64,000 nt of DNA from Dromiciops gliroides (Eukaryota; Chordata; Mammalia; Microbiotheria; Microbiotheriidae), in assembly GCF_019393635.1 (NCBI RefSeq), contig NC_057861.1, positions 152,909,544 to 152,973,543 of the forward strand, written 5' to 3'. The position numbers were made by a program, and so were the translations under genes. Below, one piece after another: positions 9,717-20,044 of this stretch. Under the pieces are notes generated by a model that did no database searches, was not told the DNA's origin, and saw nothing but the letters and a program-made list of their open reading frames with translations. Position 1 is the stretch's first letter; each line of letters starts with the position of its first letter.

Positions 9717-9860
9717 CTACATATCTTTATTTATCTTGGGATCTTGCTGTTTCCCCCTAGTAGAATGGAAGCTCCTTCAGGTAAGAGAACTTTGATTTTG
9801 TCTTTGTATTCCTGGTACCTGGCACATAGAAGGTGTTAAATAAATGCTTGATGAATTGAA
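9717..9860 (+). mobile_element. L2 3' tail (continuation)
   Basis: 'ttgctgtttccccctagtagaatggaagctccttcagg', 'tttgtctttgtattcctggtacctggcacatagaaggtgttaaataaatgcttgatgaattgaatg' is the classical L2 terminus. It completes the element broken at 8282. Confidence 0.8.
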
Positions 9861-9924
9861 TGTTCATTGTTCATAGTTCCATATTGGCATGATTCAGAAG
9901 GTACCGGTGGTCTAAGTTAGAATG

Positions 9925-10105
9925 ATACAGTAGAAAACATGTTGGATTTTAAGTCAAAGAAGCTCATATTTGAATTTTTGTATTGCCATTTATTATCTTG
10001 TAACCTTGGACAACTTCTCTAAGATTCAGTTTCCTCATTTGTAAAATGAAATTTGGACTAAATTACCTCTAAGATCTCCTCCAGCTCTTAAGGTTTGGAC
10101 CTTTA
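9925..10105 (+). mobile_element. MIR/THER1-like SINE
   Basis: 'acatgttggattttaagtcaaagaagctcatatttgaattt', 'attatcttgtaaccttggacaacttctctaagattcagtttcctcatttgtaaaatgaaatttggactaaattacctctaagatctcctccagctct' shows the MIR order in sense. Confidence 0.7.
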
Positions 10106-10112
10106 TTTAGTT

Positions 10113-10797
10113 TGAACTTAATGTTTTGTTTTTTATATAAATAGTATTTTATTTTTCCAATACATGTAAAGAATGTTTCCAAGATTTTGAATTCCATATT
10201 TTCCTTCCTTTCCTACTTCTCCTCCTCCATCCCCAAGACAACAAGAAATCCAATATGCATGTGCAACCATGTTAAAAATATTTCCACATTAGTCATGTTG
10301 TGAAAGAAAAATCAGAACAAAAGGGGAAAACCATGAGGAAAAAGAAACCAAGAAAGTGAAAATAGCATGCATTGATTTGCAGACTCCATCAGTTCTTTCT
10401 CTGGATGTGGCTAGCATTTTCCATCATGAATCTTTTGGAATTGTCTTGGATCATTGTATTTCTGAGAAGAGTTAAAGTAAATCATAGCTGTTCATTGCAC
10501 AATGTTGCTATTACTGTGCACAATGTTTTTGTCATTCTAATTACTTTATTCAGCATCAGTTCATATATGTCTTTCCAGGTTTCTCTGAAATCTACCTGCT
10601 CATCATTTCTTACAGCACAATAGTATCCCATTACATTCATATAGCACAACTTGTTCAGCCATTTCCCAATTGATGGGCCTTCCCTCAATTTCTAATTCTT
10701 TACCACCACGAAAAGAGCTACTGTAAATATTTTGTACATGTAGGACCTTTTGTCTTTTTTATGATCTTTTCAGGCTACAGACCTGAACTTAATGTTT
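10113..10797 (-). mobile_element. L1 LINE 3' end with 14-bp TSD
   Basis: The insert is 10127-10783, flanked by TGAACTTAATGTTT at 10113-10126 and 10784-10797. The minus-strand frame at 10482-10688 has GPSIGKWLNKLCYMN and then MGYYCAVRNDEQVDF, the L1 ORF2 C-terminal block. The 3' UTR with 'tttccacattagtcatgttgtgaaagaaa' is on the left. It is 5'-truncated and inactive. Confidence 0.9.
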
Positions 10798-11815
10798 ACA
10801 TAGTGTTTGGGTGCCCATACTGGAAAAAATTAGAGTGGAGTATAATGACTGAACTGATAACTAGGCTAGTCTGATGGATATAGTGGTTTAGCTAAATGAC
10901 TAAGAACCTATAAAATGTAGTGGGAGCTAGACAAGAGCAAAATCTCTATCCGTGGTATTAAGGGAGAAATATCTCCCACTGAATTCACATAGTAGGTTAC
11001 TATTGCTAAATAAACCTAAAACCAATGCAGAAAAAAAAGAGACAAACCCTATGTTTTATTCTGGTTAAGGATAGACTCAGTAAATAGAAAAATAACCCTG
11101 AACAAACATTAGGAGTCTAACTAAGGCTTTTATAGATAAAATACATTAAAGAGAGAAATAATTTTTCACATATGGCAATCTCTTACATACTCTTAGACCA
11201 TAAAAGTTTAACATAGTTAAACAGAATTATAATCTCATATGCCCCCTAAAGAAACAGATCTAATTAAACAGACTTTCTAGGTAATATAACTCAGGTTACA
11301 GATTAAACTATATATATAGAAGATTTACAATGGGCTGATTAAAAGGAGGAGATATACATGTCACAAAATAACCAAAGGCTTAGAGCTAGATGAATCCCTT
11401 CACAAACAGTTAGCAAAATCTCCTAGGAAGCTCAAATTTCCCCTTTGGCTGCTTATCTGAGGAATGTCAACAAGTCTTCCCTTAATATTATCATTATAGA
11501 AGTCAGGTTTTTAGTCAGGTGAGGTTAGTATTAATAGGAGATGGGCTTCAATTATTCAAATGTTCCAGGAGGGATAGCATAATAAAATAAAACAAGAGAA
11601 AAAATTTTAAATTCTTATAACAATAGGGTGGGGTTGATGCTAGTGGGTACTTTGGGAGTTTGTGGGGCAATAAGGATAAAGTGCACCAGGTGTCAACACT
11701 CAGTCTACAGTCAAAATGGTGAGCTCCATGGAATGAGGAGTTACTAAGCTGCCTGAGGAAGCTCAGGGGTCAGTGGAATCAGGTTTGTGAGGGGCCACTG
11801 TACGTCAAGCCTGGG
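10798..11815. other. Unassigned AT-rich sequence
   Basis: No element recognised with confidence. The right part (11600-11815: 'gtggggcaataaggataaagtgcaccaggtgtcaacactcag') may be antisense retroviral leader or LTR-related sequence, but I could not anchor it to LTR ends. Confidence 0.3.
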
Positions 11816-11930
11816 AGGAGAAAAGAAGACCTGGTCTTGAAGAAAAGAGAAAAGGGGAAAGAAGTAGTGAGAGGAAAGGAGAAAAGAAAAGAAAGGAAAG
11901 AGAAAGAAAGAGAAGAGAAGAAATTTGAAC
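11816..11930 (+). repeat. Purine-rich GA/GAAA tract
   Basis: About 110 bp made almost only of A and G ('gaaaagagaaaaggggaaagaagtag...gaaaggaaagagaaagaaag'). It is a low-complexity, mirror-like tract. Confidence 0.8.
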
Positions 11931-11984
11931 TCAACTTGTTTTTAGATAACTTCAACCTTTAAAAAGTTGAGTAATCAACCAAGG

Positions 11985-12070
11985 AGAGTATGTGAGCTCC
12001 CTTAGGGCAGAGACTATTTGTATCTTTCTTTGAGTTTCCAGAACATAACTTTAAAAATGCTTGTCGATGA
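11985..12070 (+). mobile_element. L2-type 3' tail, short
   Basis: 'gtgagctcccttagggcagagactatttgtatctttctttgagtttccagaac...aaaatgcttg' matches the tail order but is short. Confidence 0.5.
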
Positions 12071-12315
12071 TGACACTCTGAATCTGATTTCCACTAATGA
12101 GGAAGAATTGATAACTAGGGTAGAAATGATAGGAACTCTGGTGGGAAGTCACTCCCTTCTACAATTTATGATAGATAAGAAGAAATTCAGCATGATCTGA
12201 TATAGACTCAGATTCAAGGAAAATATATTTCAAAAGATTCGGAGGAAATATATCAGGATTCCATGGATTAAAATTGTACAGTGGAAGTAAGCCTGAGAAG
12301 GATATGAGATGCCTA

Positions 12316-13120
12316 AGAATGAAATTCTTGGTTTTTATTGTTTTGTGGCAAAAATTAGAGAACTCTCCATAGGCAGCTTTTGAAGGACCTCCCCTTTTGG
12401 GGAAGGAAATATTGAACGCTCCCTGAAGGGAGGTGGAGGCTGCTTCCTGAATGCTAGGCTGTTTCCGGAACACTAGGCGTCTTCCGGGACTCGGTCTTTT
12501 TTCGTGCTTGGCCCTTGTGGTGGTGGTGCCTGTTCGCTCTGTCTCTGGTGGCTGCTGTTCTGGCAGTGAGAGCAACTGTAGACTTTCAGGTTTGGTAAGT
12601 TAATTACAGAAAACCCTAAATTCCTTTGAAGTAGCTTAATTGGAAATGGTCTGAGGATCACATAGGTTAAGTTTAGAGTTAAGAGCATTTCTCTGTATTT
12701 CTATTTTCCTATTTCCTTATCTTTGATTTTTATTAGTTTCACCTTTGTTGTTTAATTAATTCCCAAGTAATAAAATCTGATCCCTTTGTGAACTAAAGCT
12801 TAGAGGCTCCTTTCTTATTGGCCTGGGAGAAATATCTAAAAAAAATCAGTTCAGAGGGGAGGGTGAACCTAAAAGTTCCCTCATATTTCCAGGACCCCAA
12901 TATTAAGGTAGGTCACCCAAATAATGCTCCATATATCAAATGTTTGCCCTCACAGTTTTGGGGGGGTTTTGCAGGGCAATGAGGGTTAAGTCACTTGCCC
13001 AGGGTCACATAGCTAGTAAGTATCAAGTGTCCTAGGTCAGATTTGAACTCAGGTCCTCCTGAATCCAGGGCCAGTACTTTATCCACTGTGCCACCTAGCT
13101 GCCCCCAGAATGAAATTCTT
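12316..13120 (-). mobile_element. WSINE1-type SINE split by a solo LTR
   Basis: AGAATGAAATTCTT occurs at 12316-12329 and 13107-13120 and brackets the whole composite. The SINE body is 12959-13106, antisense (GCAGGGCAATGAGGG to CACCTAGCTGCCC). Its T-rich tail starts at 12330 and is broken by the LTR at 12344-12954. Removing the LTR and one GTTT leaves a normal SINE with its TSD. Confidence 0.85.
12340..12958 (+). mobile_element. Solo LTR, 611 bp, 4-bp TSD (GTTT)
   Basis: Starts TGTGGCAAAAATTAG at 12344 and ends GCCCTCACA at 12954, with GTTT at 12340-12343 and 12955-12958. It contains 'cttccgggactcggtc', an AATAAAATC signal near 12768 and a splice-donor-like 'caggtttggtaagtt' near 12587. Its ends and layout match the LTR at 37088-37636. 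A 4-bp duplication points to a class I (gammaretrovirus-like) ERV. Confidence 0.85.
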
Positions 13121-13284
13121 AAGACACAGAGGAAACAATTCCAATGAGAAGGAAAATTAGGAGTTATCTTAAGAGAACAAAATGGATGCACAGTGAATTC
13201 ACTAAGTCAATTTACATTTTTAAGAGAAATTTCTTTTAAAAATGGAAGTAAGTCCAAGTAACAGTAGATGAATATAGGGGCATA

Positions 13285-13605
13285 CTATTGTCTTATAAAA
13301 ATAGTTTCAGGAGTGCTAAAAATGAGCTGAGGCTGGCATGAACAGCTAAGGGCCAAAGAAAAGGTTTCTTTTCTATATTGGGAGAAAAAAGAAGATACAT
13401 CCTTGGGGTGATGAAACAATGATAACTGACACCAGAGAGAAAGCAGAGCTGGTTAATTCTTAGTTTGCATCTGCTTTCTCCATCAAAGGGAATTATCTTT
13501 GCCCTGGAAATGGCAGAATAAAAAGCACTCACAGGGAATGGATGCTCCAAATGATATAATAAGAGAGACATTAAAAGAAGCATAGCTTTCAGGAATTAGG
13601 AAGTA
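13285..13605. other. Unassigned sequence
   Basis: The minus-strand frame at 13293-13583 has no recognised domain. It borders L3/CR1 sequence and probably belongs to old LINE debris. Confidence 0.3.
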
Positions 13606-13790
13606 ATAAACCCACTGTACTCTGCCCTCATTGGACCTCACCTAGAGTATTCTGTTCAGTTCAGTTCCAGTTTAAAAGCACATTCACAAACTAGAATGTG
13701 TCCAGAGAAGAGAAAATAAGATGGTGAAGACCTTCCATACATTATAAGGCCAAGCCTAAATTAGGCTGTCTAATTCATTCAGGTTTGAAG
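13606..13790 (+). mobile_element. L3/CR1 LINE fragment
   Basis: 'aaacccactgtactctgccctcattggacctcacctagagtattctgttcagtt', 'aatgtgtccagagaagagaaaataagatggtgaag' follows the conserved CR1/L3 region downstream of reverse transcriptase. Confidence 0.65.
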
Positions 13791-13872
13791 TTTTAAAATT
13801 CAATAGGCACTCATGGACCACAAAATTCAATTAAAATTCACTTTAGTAATTAGAAATTTTAAAAAACACTTT

Positions 13873-14076
13873 AAAAGAATGAAGTTCAGGGGCAGCTAGG
13901 TGGCAGAGGGGGCAACTAGGTGACACAGTGGATAAATCACTGGCCCTGGATTCAGGAGGACCTGAGTTCAAATTAAGCCTCAGACACTTGATACTTACTA
14001 GTTGTGTGACCCTGGGCAAGTCACTTAACCCTCATTGCCCTGCAAAACAAACAAACAAACAAAAGAATGCAGTTCA
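13873..14076 (+). mobile_element. WSINE1-type SINE with duplicated head and 16-bp TSD
   Basis: The body is 13889-14060. TSD AAAAGAATGAAGTTCA (13873-13888) matches 14061-14076 with one change. The head is present twice in tandem: GGGGCAGCTAGGTGGCAGAG then GGGGCAACTAGGTGACACAG. The tail is (CAAA)n. Confidence 0.95.
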
Positions 14077-14159
14077 AATATTGTTGCTTTTAAGTATGAA
14101 AATTACTTCTATCTCCACAATCACCAGGCAAGAAGATCCCAGAAGCAAATCCTATAGGC

Positions 14160-14580
14160 AGTAAAGGCCCAGAAGGAGTCTAACATTAATCAACCAACTT
14201 AGTGTTCTCTAAAAAAGCTCCACACTCTGGCAACCATTAGATTTGACATTTTCCCTCAGGCAGTGAAAGCTCATAAGGTTTCTTTTGATATACTTTTCCC
14301 CTCCAGGTTAAGCCTTTTATACTTAAAGCCCCACTGTGGGCAAAGCACCTCCAGGACTTGAGAAAAAGGGGGAAAGGAAGGCAAGGTCTCCATAATTGAC
14401 TGTCCCTTTCCAATAATTACCAGTCTACCAGTACACCAAATCATAGGAAGTTTGATTGAAGGCAAGAACAATACTTAATCTGGAGAAGGAAAGATTCTAG
14501 GGGCCCATGATCATTATTTAAAGTTCAGTCAAGTGGAAGAGTGTTCTCTTTAGCCCCACAAAGCAGAACTAGGAGTAATG
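14160..14580. other. Unassigned sequence
   Basis: No repeat or gene recognised. It lies between a young SINE and L3/CR1 sequence. Confidence 0.3.
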
Positions 14581-14589
14581 GAGTGCAAG

Positions 14590-14815
14590 TGGTAAAAAGG
14601 TCAACTGAGGTTCAATGTTAGGAAACATTTCCTAACAATTAGAGCTGTTCCAAAGTGGAGCGTTCCCGCTCCTTGGAGGTCTTCAATCAGAGGCTGGATG
14701 AGCATTGTTAGGCATGTTCTAGTGGGATTTCCTTTTGCATAAGGCTGGATTATATGGGTGCTGAGGTCTTTGTCATCTTTCAAAACCTATGATCCTAAAG
14801 TCAGCACTGACATGA
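14590..14815 (+). mobile_element. L3/CR1 LINE 3' end
   Basis: 'caatgttaggaaacatttcctaacaattagagctgttcc', 'gcgttcccgctccttggaggtcttcaatcagaggctggatgagc', 'ggctggattatatgggtgctgagg', ending 'caaaacctatgatcc' is the L3/CR1 terminus. Confidence 0.8.
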
Positions 14816-14924
14816 CCTATGTAAACATGTTATTGACTTTTAAAAAAATAAGAAATGGAAAAGAGTGAAGTTGTTGATTTTGATTTGCACAATTTCTAAG
14901 AGTTTATCCAGTGTATGAGAAGCT

Positions 14925-15115
14925 GAATGCATAGCGGATAGAGAGCTGGCCTTAGAGTCTGAGAGACTTATGTTCAAGTCTAACTTCTGATACATATTGA
15001 CTGTGTATCCCTGGACAAGTTCCCTAAACTATCAGTGCCCCAGACAAGTTTATGATTATAAATGGTAGAGTAAACTAGTCTGCTTTATAAGAGAAATCCT
15101 TTCCTGAGAACTACT
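14925..15115 (+). mobile_element. MAR1-like CORE-SINE
   Basis: Head 'gctgaatgcatagcggatagagagctggcc', B-box region 'ttatgttcaagtctaac', then 'ctgtgtatccctggacaag', with the MAR1 3' block 'tatcagtgccccagacaagtttatgattataaatgg' and 'agaaatcctttcctga'. Confidence 0.65.
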
Positions 15116-15119
15116 TACT

Positions 15120-16160
15120 TAGAAGACATCACAGATCCTGTCAACACACAAAAAAAATGCCATAATGAGAAGGTCAAAGGAGTCCCTAAACTACTGCAGG
15201 CAAGAGACATCTGATGTCCTTGCCAAGTTGAGAAACATGGTGGCTCTAAGAGCAAAGGTGGCTTGGAATAAAAGATCACTTGCAAAATATTACAAAGGAT
15301 AATAGAAGAATTTGAGCAATATTTTCAGGGAAAAAAAGCAATTATGGACAAAATGAAGCTGCAAGAAAAGTTTATTGTGAGATCAAGTCATCCCAAGGGT
15401 ATTTGTAAATAAAAATAGAAAGAAAACAACAAACAGACACAAAATGCAGCAGATATAATGATCTATTCATTCACAGATAACAGATTTAGCCCTGGAAGGG
15501 ACAGTAAAAGGAAACTCAGGCACAGAAATGTTGTCACTTGACCAAGGTCACAATATTCTCATCAACAGGAACAATAGAACCAACTCATCTGGACTCCACC
15601 AACTCAGCAGTCAATGTTTTGTGTGAGAAAATGGCAGTGGAAATTAAGAAAGAAGAAACTGGGAAGAGTTGATTGAGGTGATCAAATACATGGAGAAGAA
15701 AACTGTGTTGGGAACAATACAATTTTTAAAAGTCTCAAAATTGATTTTGATGCTATTTCAAATAAGAAAAAATTCTCAAGGAAGATGAAAGGTCATAGAC
15801 AGGGGCTAACAAATATAGTGATGAAGGAAATATTAAGATTTCCTGACTTATAGGGACGTTATAATTTCTATGAAATCTTTTTGAATGGTTTTGTCCACAT
15901 TGCATAGTTAATGAAAACAGGAGGAGAGAGAGAGAGCTGACTTTTTAGATCGTTTTCTACAGGAAACCTTATCTTCAGAGTCACACAGTTGATTGAGAGG
16001 TATTTAATACATAAGATTTTATTGTGTCTACTGGCTGATCACAAGGTATTTCACTTAGGAAAGCAAATTGCAGTTTTAAAGCCTCTCTTTCAAAATAAGA
16101 GATTCCTTGAGCGTGTTAATATGCACACCATTCCATGACAGCTGTGACCACCAAGGTAAG
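15120..16160. other. Mostly unassigned; MIR-like piece near 15470-15610
   Basis: Antisense MIR-like sequence ('ggaaactcaggcacagaaatgttgtcacttgaccaaggtcac') lies near 15510-15550. The rest is A-rich and unrecognised, without a convincing exon. Confidence 0.35.
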
Positions 16161-16296
16161 TATTTAATAGTCTTTGGAGTATCTCAACATCAAACAAGGC
16201 ATCAAACAGAAAGATATATGTTCAACAAATGTCAGGATTTATGGGGACCAAATACATAGAAAAGTCATCTGTGCTGGAAGCTTCATGATTTTAAGA

Positions 16297-16485
16297 GAGA
16301 CAAGATGGGGGCACCTAGGTTGCACAGTGGATAAAGCACTGGCCCTGGATTCAGGAGGACCTGAGTTCAAATCCAGCCTCAGACATTTGACACTTACTAG
16401 CTGTGTGACCTTGGGCAAGTCACTTAACCTTCATAGCCCTACAAAAAAACCACAACAAAACAAAACAAAAAAAAGAGACAAGATG
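16297..16485 (+). mobile_element. WSINE1-type SINE with 12-bp TSD
   Basis: The body is 16309-16473 with an (AACA)-rich tail. AGAGACAAGATG occurs at 16297-16308 and 16474-16485. The open frame at 16174-16536 is a read through this SINE; 'ALDSGGPEFKSSLRHLTL' is simply its translation. Confidence 0.95.
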
Positions 16486-16514
16486 AAAATAAATACACAC
16501 ACATATATGTATCT

Positions 16515-16980
16515 AGATATATATATATATATATAGTTATAGATATAGATATCTATCTATAGATAGATGTAGATGTAGATGTAGATGTAGATATAGATAT
16601 AGATATAGATGTAGATGTAGATGTAGATGTAGATGTAGATGTAGATGTAGATGTAGATATAGATATAGATATAGATGTAGATGTAGATGTAGATGTAGAT
16701 GTAGATGTAGATGTAGATGTAGATGTAGATATAGATGTAGATGTAGATGTAGATATAGATATAGATATAGATATAGATATAGATATAGATATAGATATAG
16801 ATATAGATATAGATATAGATATAGATATAGATATAGATATAGATATAGATATAGATATAGATATAGATATAGATATAGATATAGATATAGATATAGATAT
16901 AGATATAGATATAGATATAGATATAGATGTAGATGTAGATGTAGATGTAGATGTAGATGTAGATGTAGATATAGATATGG
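16515..16980. repeat. Hexanucleotide array (GATATA/GATGTA)n, about 69 units
   Basis: After a short (TA)n run (16519-16534), about 412 bp (16566-16977) is a near-perfect array of 6-bp units. Two unit types, GATATA and GATGTA, form blocks: mixed short blocks to about 16750, a long pure GATATA run to about 16925, then GATGTA again. Unbroken minus-strand frames (LYLYLHLH and SISISTST) result from the 6-bp period and are not proteins. Confidence 0.97.
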
Positions 16981-16984
16981 ACAT

Positions 16985-17600
16985 GCCAAGCTATATACAG
17001 GATAAATAGGAAATAATTAACAGAGGGAAGACACTGGCTTTCCTTTCTAGAAGGCAGAAACTAGACTCAGCTTACTCCACTCTGCCTTGATTTCAGATCC
17101 ATGGGACAAGATGCCCCCATACTGGGTACTCCCTTCTACCCCCTCCACCTTTTATTTTGCCTCCTTTTGTGTATTCTCTCTCCTTTTAGATTGTAAGGTT
17201 TTTTTTTAAGACAAGGACTGTCTTTTTTTTAATTAATTGTATCACTAATGTGCACAGTGCTGGCACAAAGTAGTGCTTAATAAATGTTAACTAGATTGGA
17301 TTACATTGGAAGACTTCTTATAGAAGATAGCATTTTGAGGAATGTAAAGGAACCCAGGAAGGTCAACAGTACAAGTGGAGGAGAAAGAGCATTTCTAGGT
17401 ATGGAGGACAGCCAAGGATAATGCATCGAGCTGAGAGATGGAGTGTCTTGTTCATGAAACAGCCAGGAGGTCAGTGTCACTAGATCAAAGAATATGGAGT
17501 AGAGGTAGGTGATGAAGGCCTTTAAATGCCAAACAGAGCATTTTGTATTTGATCCTGCAAGCAATAGGAAACCACCGTAGTTTATTAAGTGACACAATCC
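16985..17600 (+). repeat. Dispersed old repeat (family D) with an inserted L2-like tail
   Basis: 'atatacaggataaataggaaataattaacagagggaagacactgg' (16990s) and 'aaggaacccaggaaggtcaac...tatggaggacagccaaggataatgcatcgagctgagagatggagtgtcttgttcatgaaacagccaggaggtcagtgtcactagatcaaag' to 'aatgccaaacagagcattttgtatttgatcctgcaagcaatagg' belong to one consensus. Other pieces occur at 25320, 28700, 31720, 51785, 55815 and 63290. An L2-type tail at about 17185-17290 interrupts it. I cannot name the family. Confidence 0.55.
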
Positions 17601-18535
17601 TCATCAGTATAATGGGGTTAATAACACTCAGACTTCTTAAGTCACAAGGTTCTTGTGAGAATTAAGTGAAATATTGCATGCAAACATTTTATAACCACTT
17701 GAAAATGTAAATGTGAGTAAATATTGTCATAGTAGTAATGATAATAATAATTCATCTCAGGCTTGGGAAAGCACTGAAAGAGCTAGAATTTCCTAAGCAG
17801 GGCCTTTGTGGGACCAGGAAGGTTGAGAAGCCAATTGATAAAACATCTATAGAGGCTGTTAAGCTGAAGGAAATGCTGATTTAGGATTGAGTAAGATACT
17901 CTGCTCCTCCTGGAAAGAGCTCACTTTCCAGGAGACCCATTAACCAAAGCTATTCTCACATTTCCCTGGCTTTGTGAAAAGCTGATGCTGCTGAATGTAA
18001 GACAGGATAGTGGATGCAATGGAATGGGTCCTGAGAGGAAATTAAAATATTGATTGAATAGATAGTTTTCTTCCCCACACCTCCTTCTAAGAAGTCTTGT
18101 AACATCAAATTCACAAAGCACAATAATACAGAAGGGTTTTTTTAAAGGCTGAGTACCCTGTATTCAATTGGCCATTGGGAGCTATTTACAGTTACTGAGA
18201 AAAAAGAATAAACTGGATTGGAATTCTCTGTTAGGAAGAGTATCATCATCATATAGGATGAATTAGAGGAAGGGTGAGTTAGAAGAATGGAGATCAATTA
18301 GGAGGTCACTGAAGCAGTCCAGGAGAAAAGTACAGAGGGGCTTGACTCAGGTGGAGTCTGTTAAAATGGAAAAGTGAGCATGGATAAGAGGCATTGCCAA
18401 CACAGACTCTATAGGTTTTAGCATCTGATTTGAGGAAGGAATATAAAGTGACCTGGACAAAAGATGTACCATTAAGAGAATGAAGGATGCCAGGAGGATT
18501 TTGGTTGTGGTGCTGAGGTGGAAATGATGAGTTCA
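17601..18535 (+). repeat. Family D continuation and unassigned sequence
   Basis: 18280-18420 ('gagatcaattaggaggtcactgaagcagtccaggagaaaag...') parallels 63390-63480. The stretch between is diverged. The minus-strand frame at 17921-18121 shows no domain. Confidence 0.4.
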
Positions 18536-18539
18536 GTTT

Positions 18540-18744
18540 GGAATGTTGAAAACCACATCCTAATTATCTCATTTGCTCCACACATCAATCTTATGAAGTA
18601 GGTAGCAAGTACTCTATCTATTTTACAGAGGAGAAAACTCATCTTTGAAGAAGTTAAGTGATTTACCTACATTCATCTAGCTAAGAAAGTGTTGGACATG
18701 GGATTCAAATTCACATCTCTTATGGTCTCATTCTTCTACTGTAT
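18540..18744 (-). mobile_element. MIR SINE, antisense
   Basis: 'cctaattatctcatttgctccacacatcaatcttatgaagtaggtagcaagtactctatctattttacagaggagaaaactc...aagttaagtgatttacctac' is antisense MIR. Confidence 0.75.
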
Positions 18745-18911
18745 TACAGTCACTTTTTTTTAAGTGAGGCAATTGGGGCTAAGTGACTTTCCCAGGGTCA
18801 CACAGCTAGTAAGTGTCAAGTGTCTGAGTCCGGATTTGAACTCAGGTCCTCCTGAATCCAGGGCCAGTGTTTTATCAACTGAGTCACCTAGCTGCCCCTA
18901 CAGTCACTTTT
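18745..18911 (-). mobile_element. WSINE1-type SINE with 13-bp TSD
   Basis: The body is 18758-18898 (GTGAGGCAATTGGGG to CACCTAGCTGCCCC). TACAGTCACTTTT occurs at 18745-18757 and 18899-18911. It combines the 'aattgcctcac' tail with 'gtcaagtgt' and 'gaatcc' body states. Confidence 0.95.
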
Positions 18912-18944
18912 ATAACTATTATGTTAACTATCTTCATAATTATT

Positions 18945-19335
18945 GTTGTATGAAACAATTGCTATGTGCAAAGCACTGTACTAAGAGATAGGGATACTAA
19001 TAGGAAAAACTAAGAAAGTCCCTGCTATCAAGGAGCTCATATTCTAATGGGGGAGACAATACATATGGGAGGTTTCAGCTTCAGATCCCATGGAAAAGTC
19101 TCAAGGTTCTTAAGGTTTAAGGCAAAGCAAATGTTAATGCCTACTCTTTGATATAATTTTCAATAATGAAATATCAGTTTCTGAAGTTGAAACATGTGAC
19201 AGTGCCAAGGACTTTGGTGGCAAAAACTCCTTTTTTTCCTGCGTCTTTGGTTGCTGTGGTTGTAATATGTGAAGGAGCAGTTACCAGGCTGCATCTACAG
19301 AGGAGCTGTTCCCAAGAATGATGGCTAAGAGCCAA
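18945..19335 (+). repeat. Old dispersed repeat, copy 2 (mate of 765-1145)
   Basis: 'gctatgtgcaaagcactgtactaagagatagggatac', 'aaggagctcatattctaatgggggagacaatacatatggg', 'gtttctgaagttgaaacatgtgacagtgccaaggac', 'ggctgcatctacagaggagctgttcccaagaatgatggc' align in order with 765-1145. Confidence 0.55.
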
Positions 19336-20044
19336 TAAGAAAAGATTAAATTATGTTCAATATGTTCTGTTTAAAAGGAATAAGATTTTTATTCATTTTA
19401 GAAAAATTTCCATCAAAAATGGTTAAATCAAAAGTCTGACTTCATGATGATTTGGGATAAAAAAAAAGCAAACTTCTCTTATGCTATGTCTTTAACATAG
19501 GTATAAGGATAGAGATTGGGCCTATGATTCCACCGGAAATTTCATAGGAAAATCTCAGATGAAGAAGCTCCCTTTACTAATGCAGGCTGGAACCTTCTTT
19601 GTAACTTAGAATCTTAGGGTCACCTGGAGCAGTGAGAGATTAAGTCACTTGCCCAGAATTATAGTCAGTATGTGTCAAATTTAGAACTAAAAGTGTTAGA
19701 GGCCTGTGGACAAACAGTAACCAAAAGAACACCTGTTTGGTTATTTGACTGAGTAACTGTCCATCCCATCCAAATGCTTTGATTGTCCTTTTCACGGAGT
19801 TGACCAATTCCTTGTTTTGAAGGCTGTGTCGATTTTATTTTATTAGACAAAATCCAAGAAGTTAGAAATGGTCATTTATATAGTTATCCTACTATGAAAA
19901 GTCTTGCAATAGCCAAAGGGCTTATGGGGGGAAATGAAGTATGGGTTATAATATTCAAGAACTTCATCAGTGACAAGTAAAAAACAGATAAGAATCTAAT
20001 AAAAATGGTGGTCCTATTTTAAGCATGCTAGGTGGTTAAAAATA
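19336..20044. other. Unassigned sequence
   Basis: Contains a weak antisense MIR-like phrase ('gattaagtcacttgcccagaattatagtcag', 19640s). Nothing else is recognised. Confidence 0.35.

Larger units (their letters stand above)
8279..9720 (+). mobile_element. ERV remnant with 3' LTR, flanked by CTAC
   Basis: An insertion of 1434 bp (8283-9716) splits an L2 between 'ttgtatttaccttctac' and 'ctacatatctttatttatc'. The flanking CTAC repeat (8279-8282 and 9717-9720) looks like a 4-bp integration duplication. The right end is a complete LTR preceded by a purine tract. The left end is not an LTR: it starts TCTCAAAA and forms a long inverted repeat with 8638-8749. I see no gag, pol or env reading frame, so this is a non-coding, broken remnant. 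Confidence 0.6.

Noticed and set aside
16174..16536. Recurrent peptide like ALDSGGPEFKSSLRHLTL in many frames across the window
   Set aside because: It is the sense translation of the WSINE1-type SINE. The antisense version begins with RVTQLVSVKCLRPDLNSG. Neither is a conserved gene family.
16537..16989. 150- and 143-codon minus-strand frames made of Leu-Tyr-Leu-His and Ser-Ile-Ser-Thr repeats
   Set aside because: They are translations of a 6-bp tandem repeat, whose period keeps all frames open. No protein is implied.
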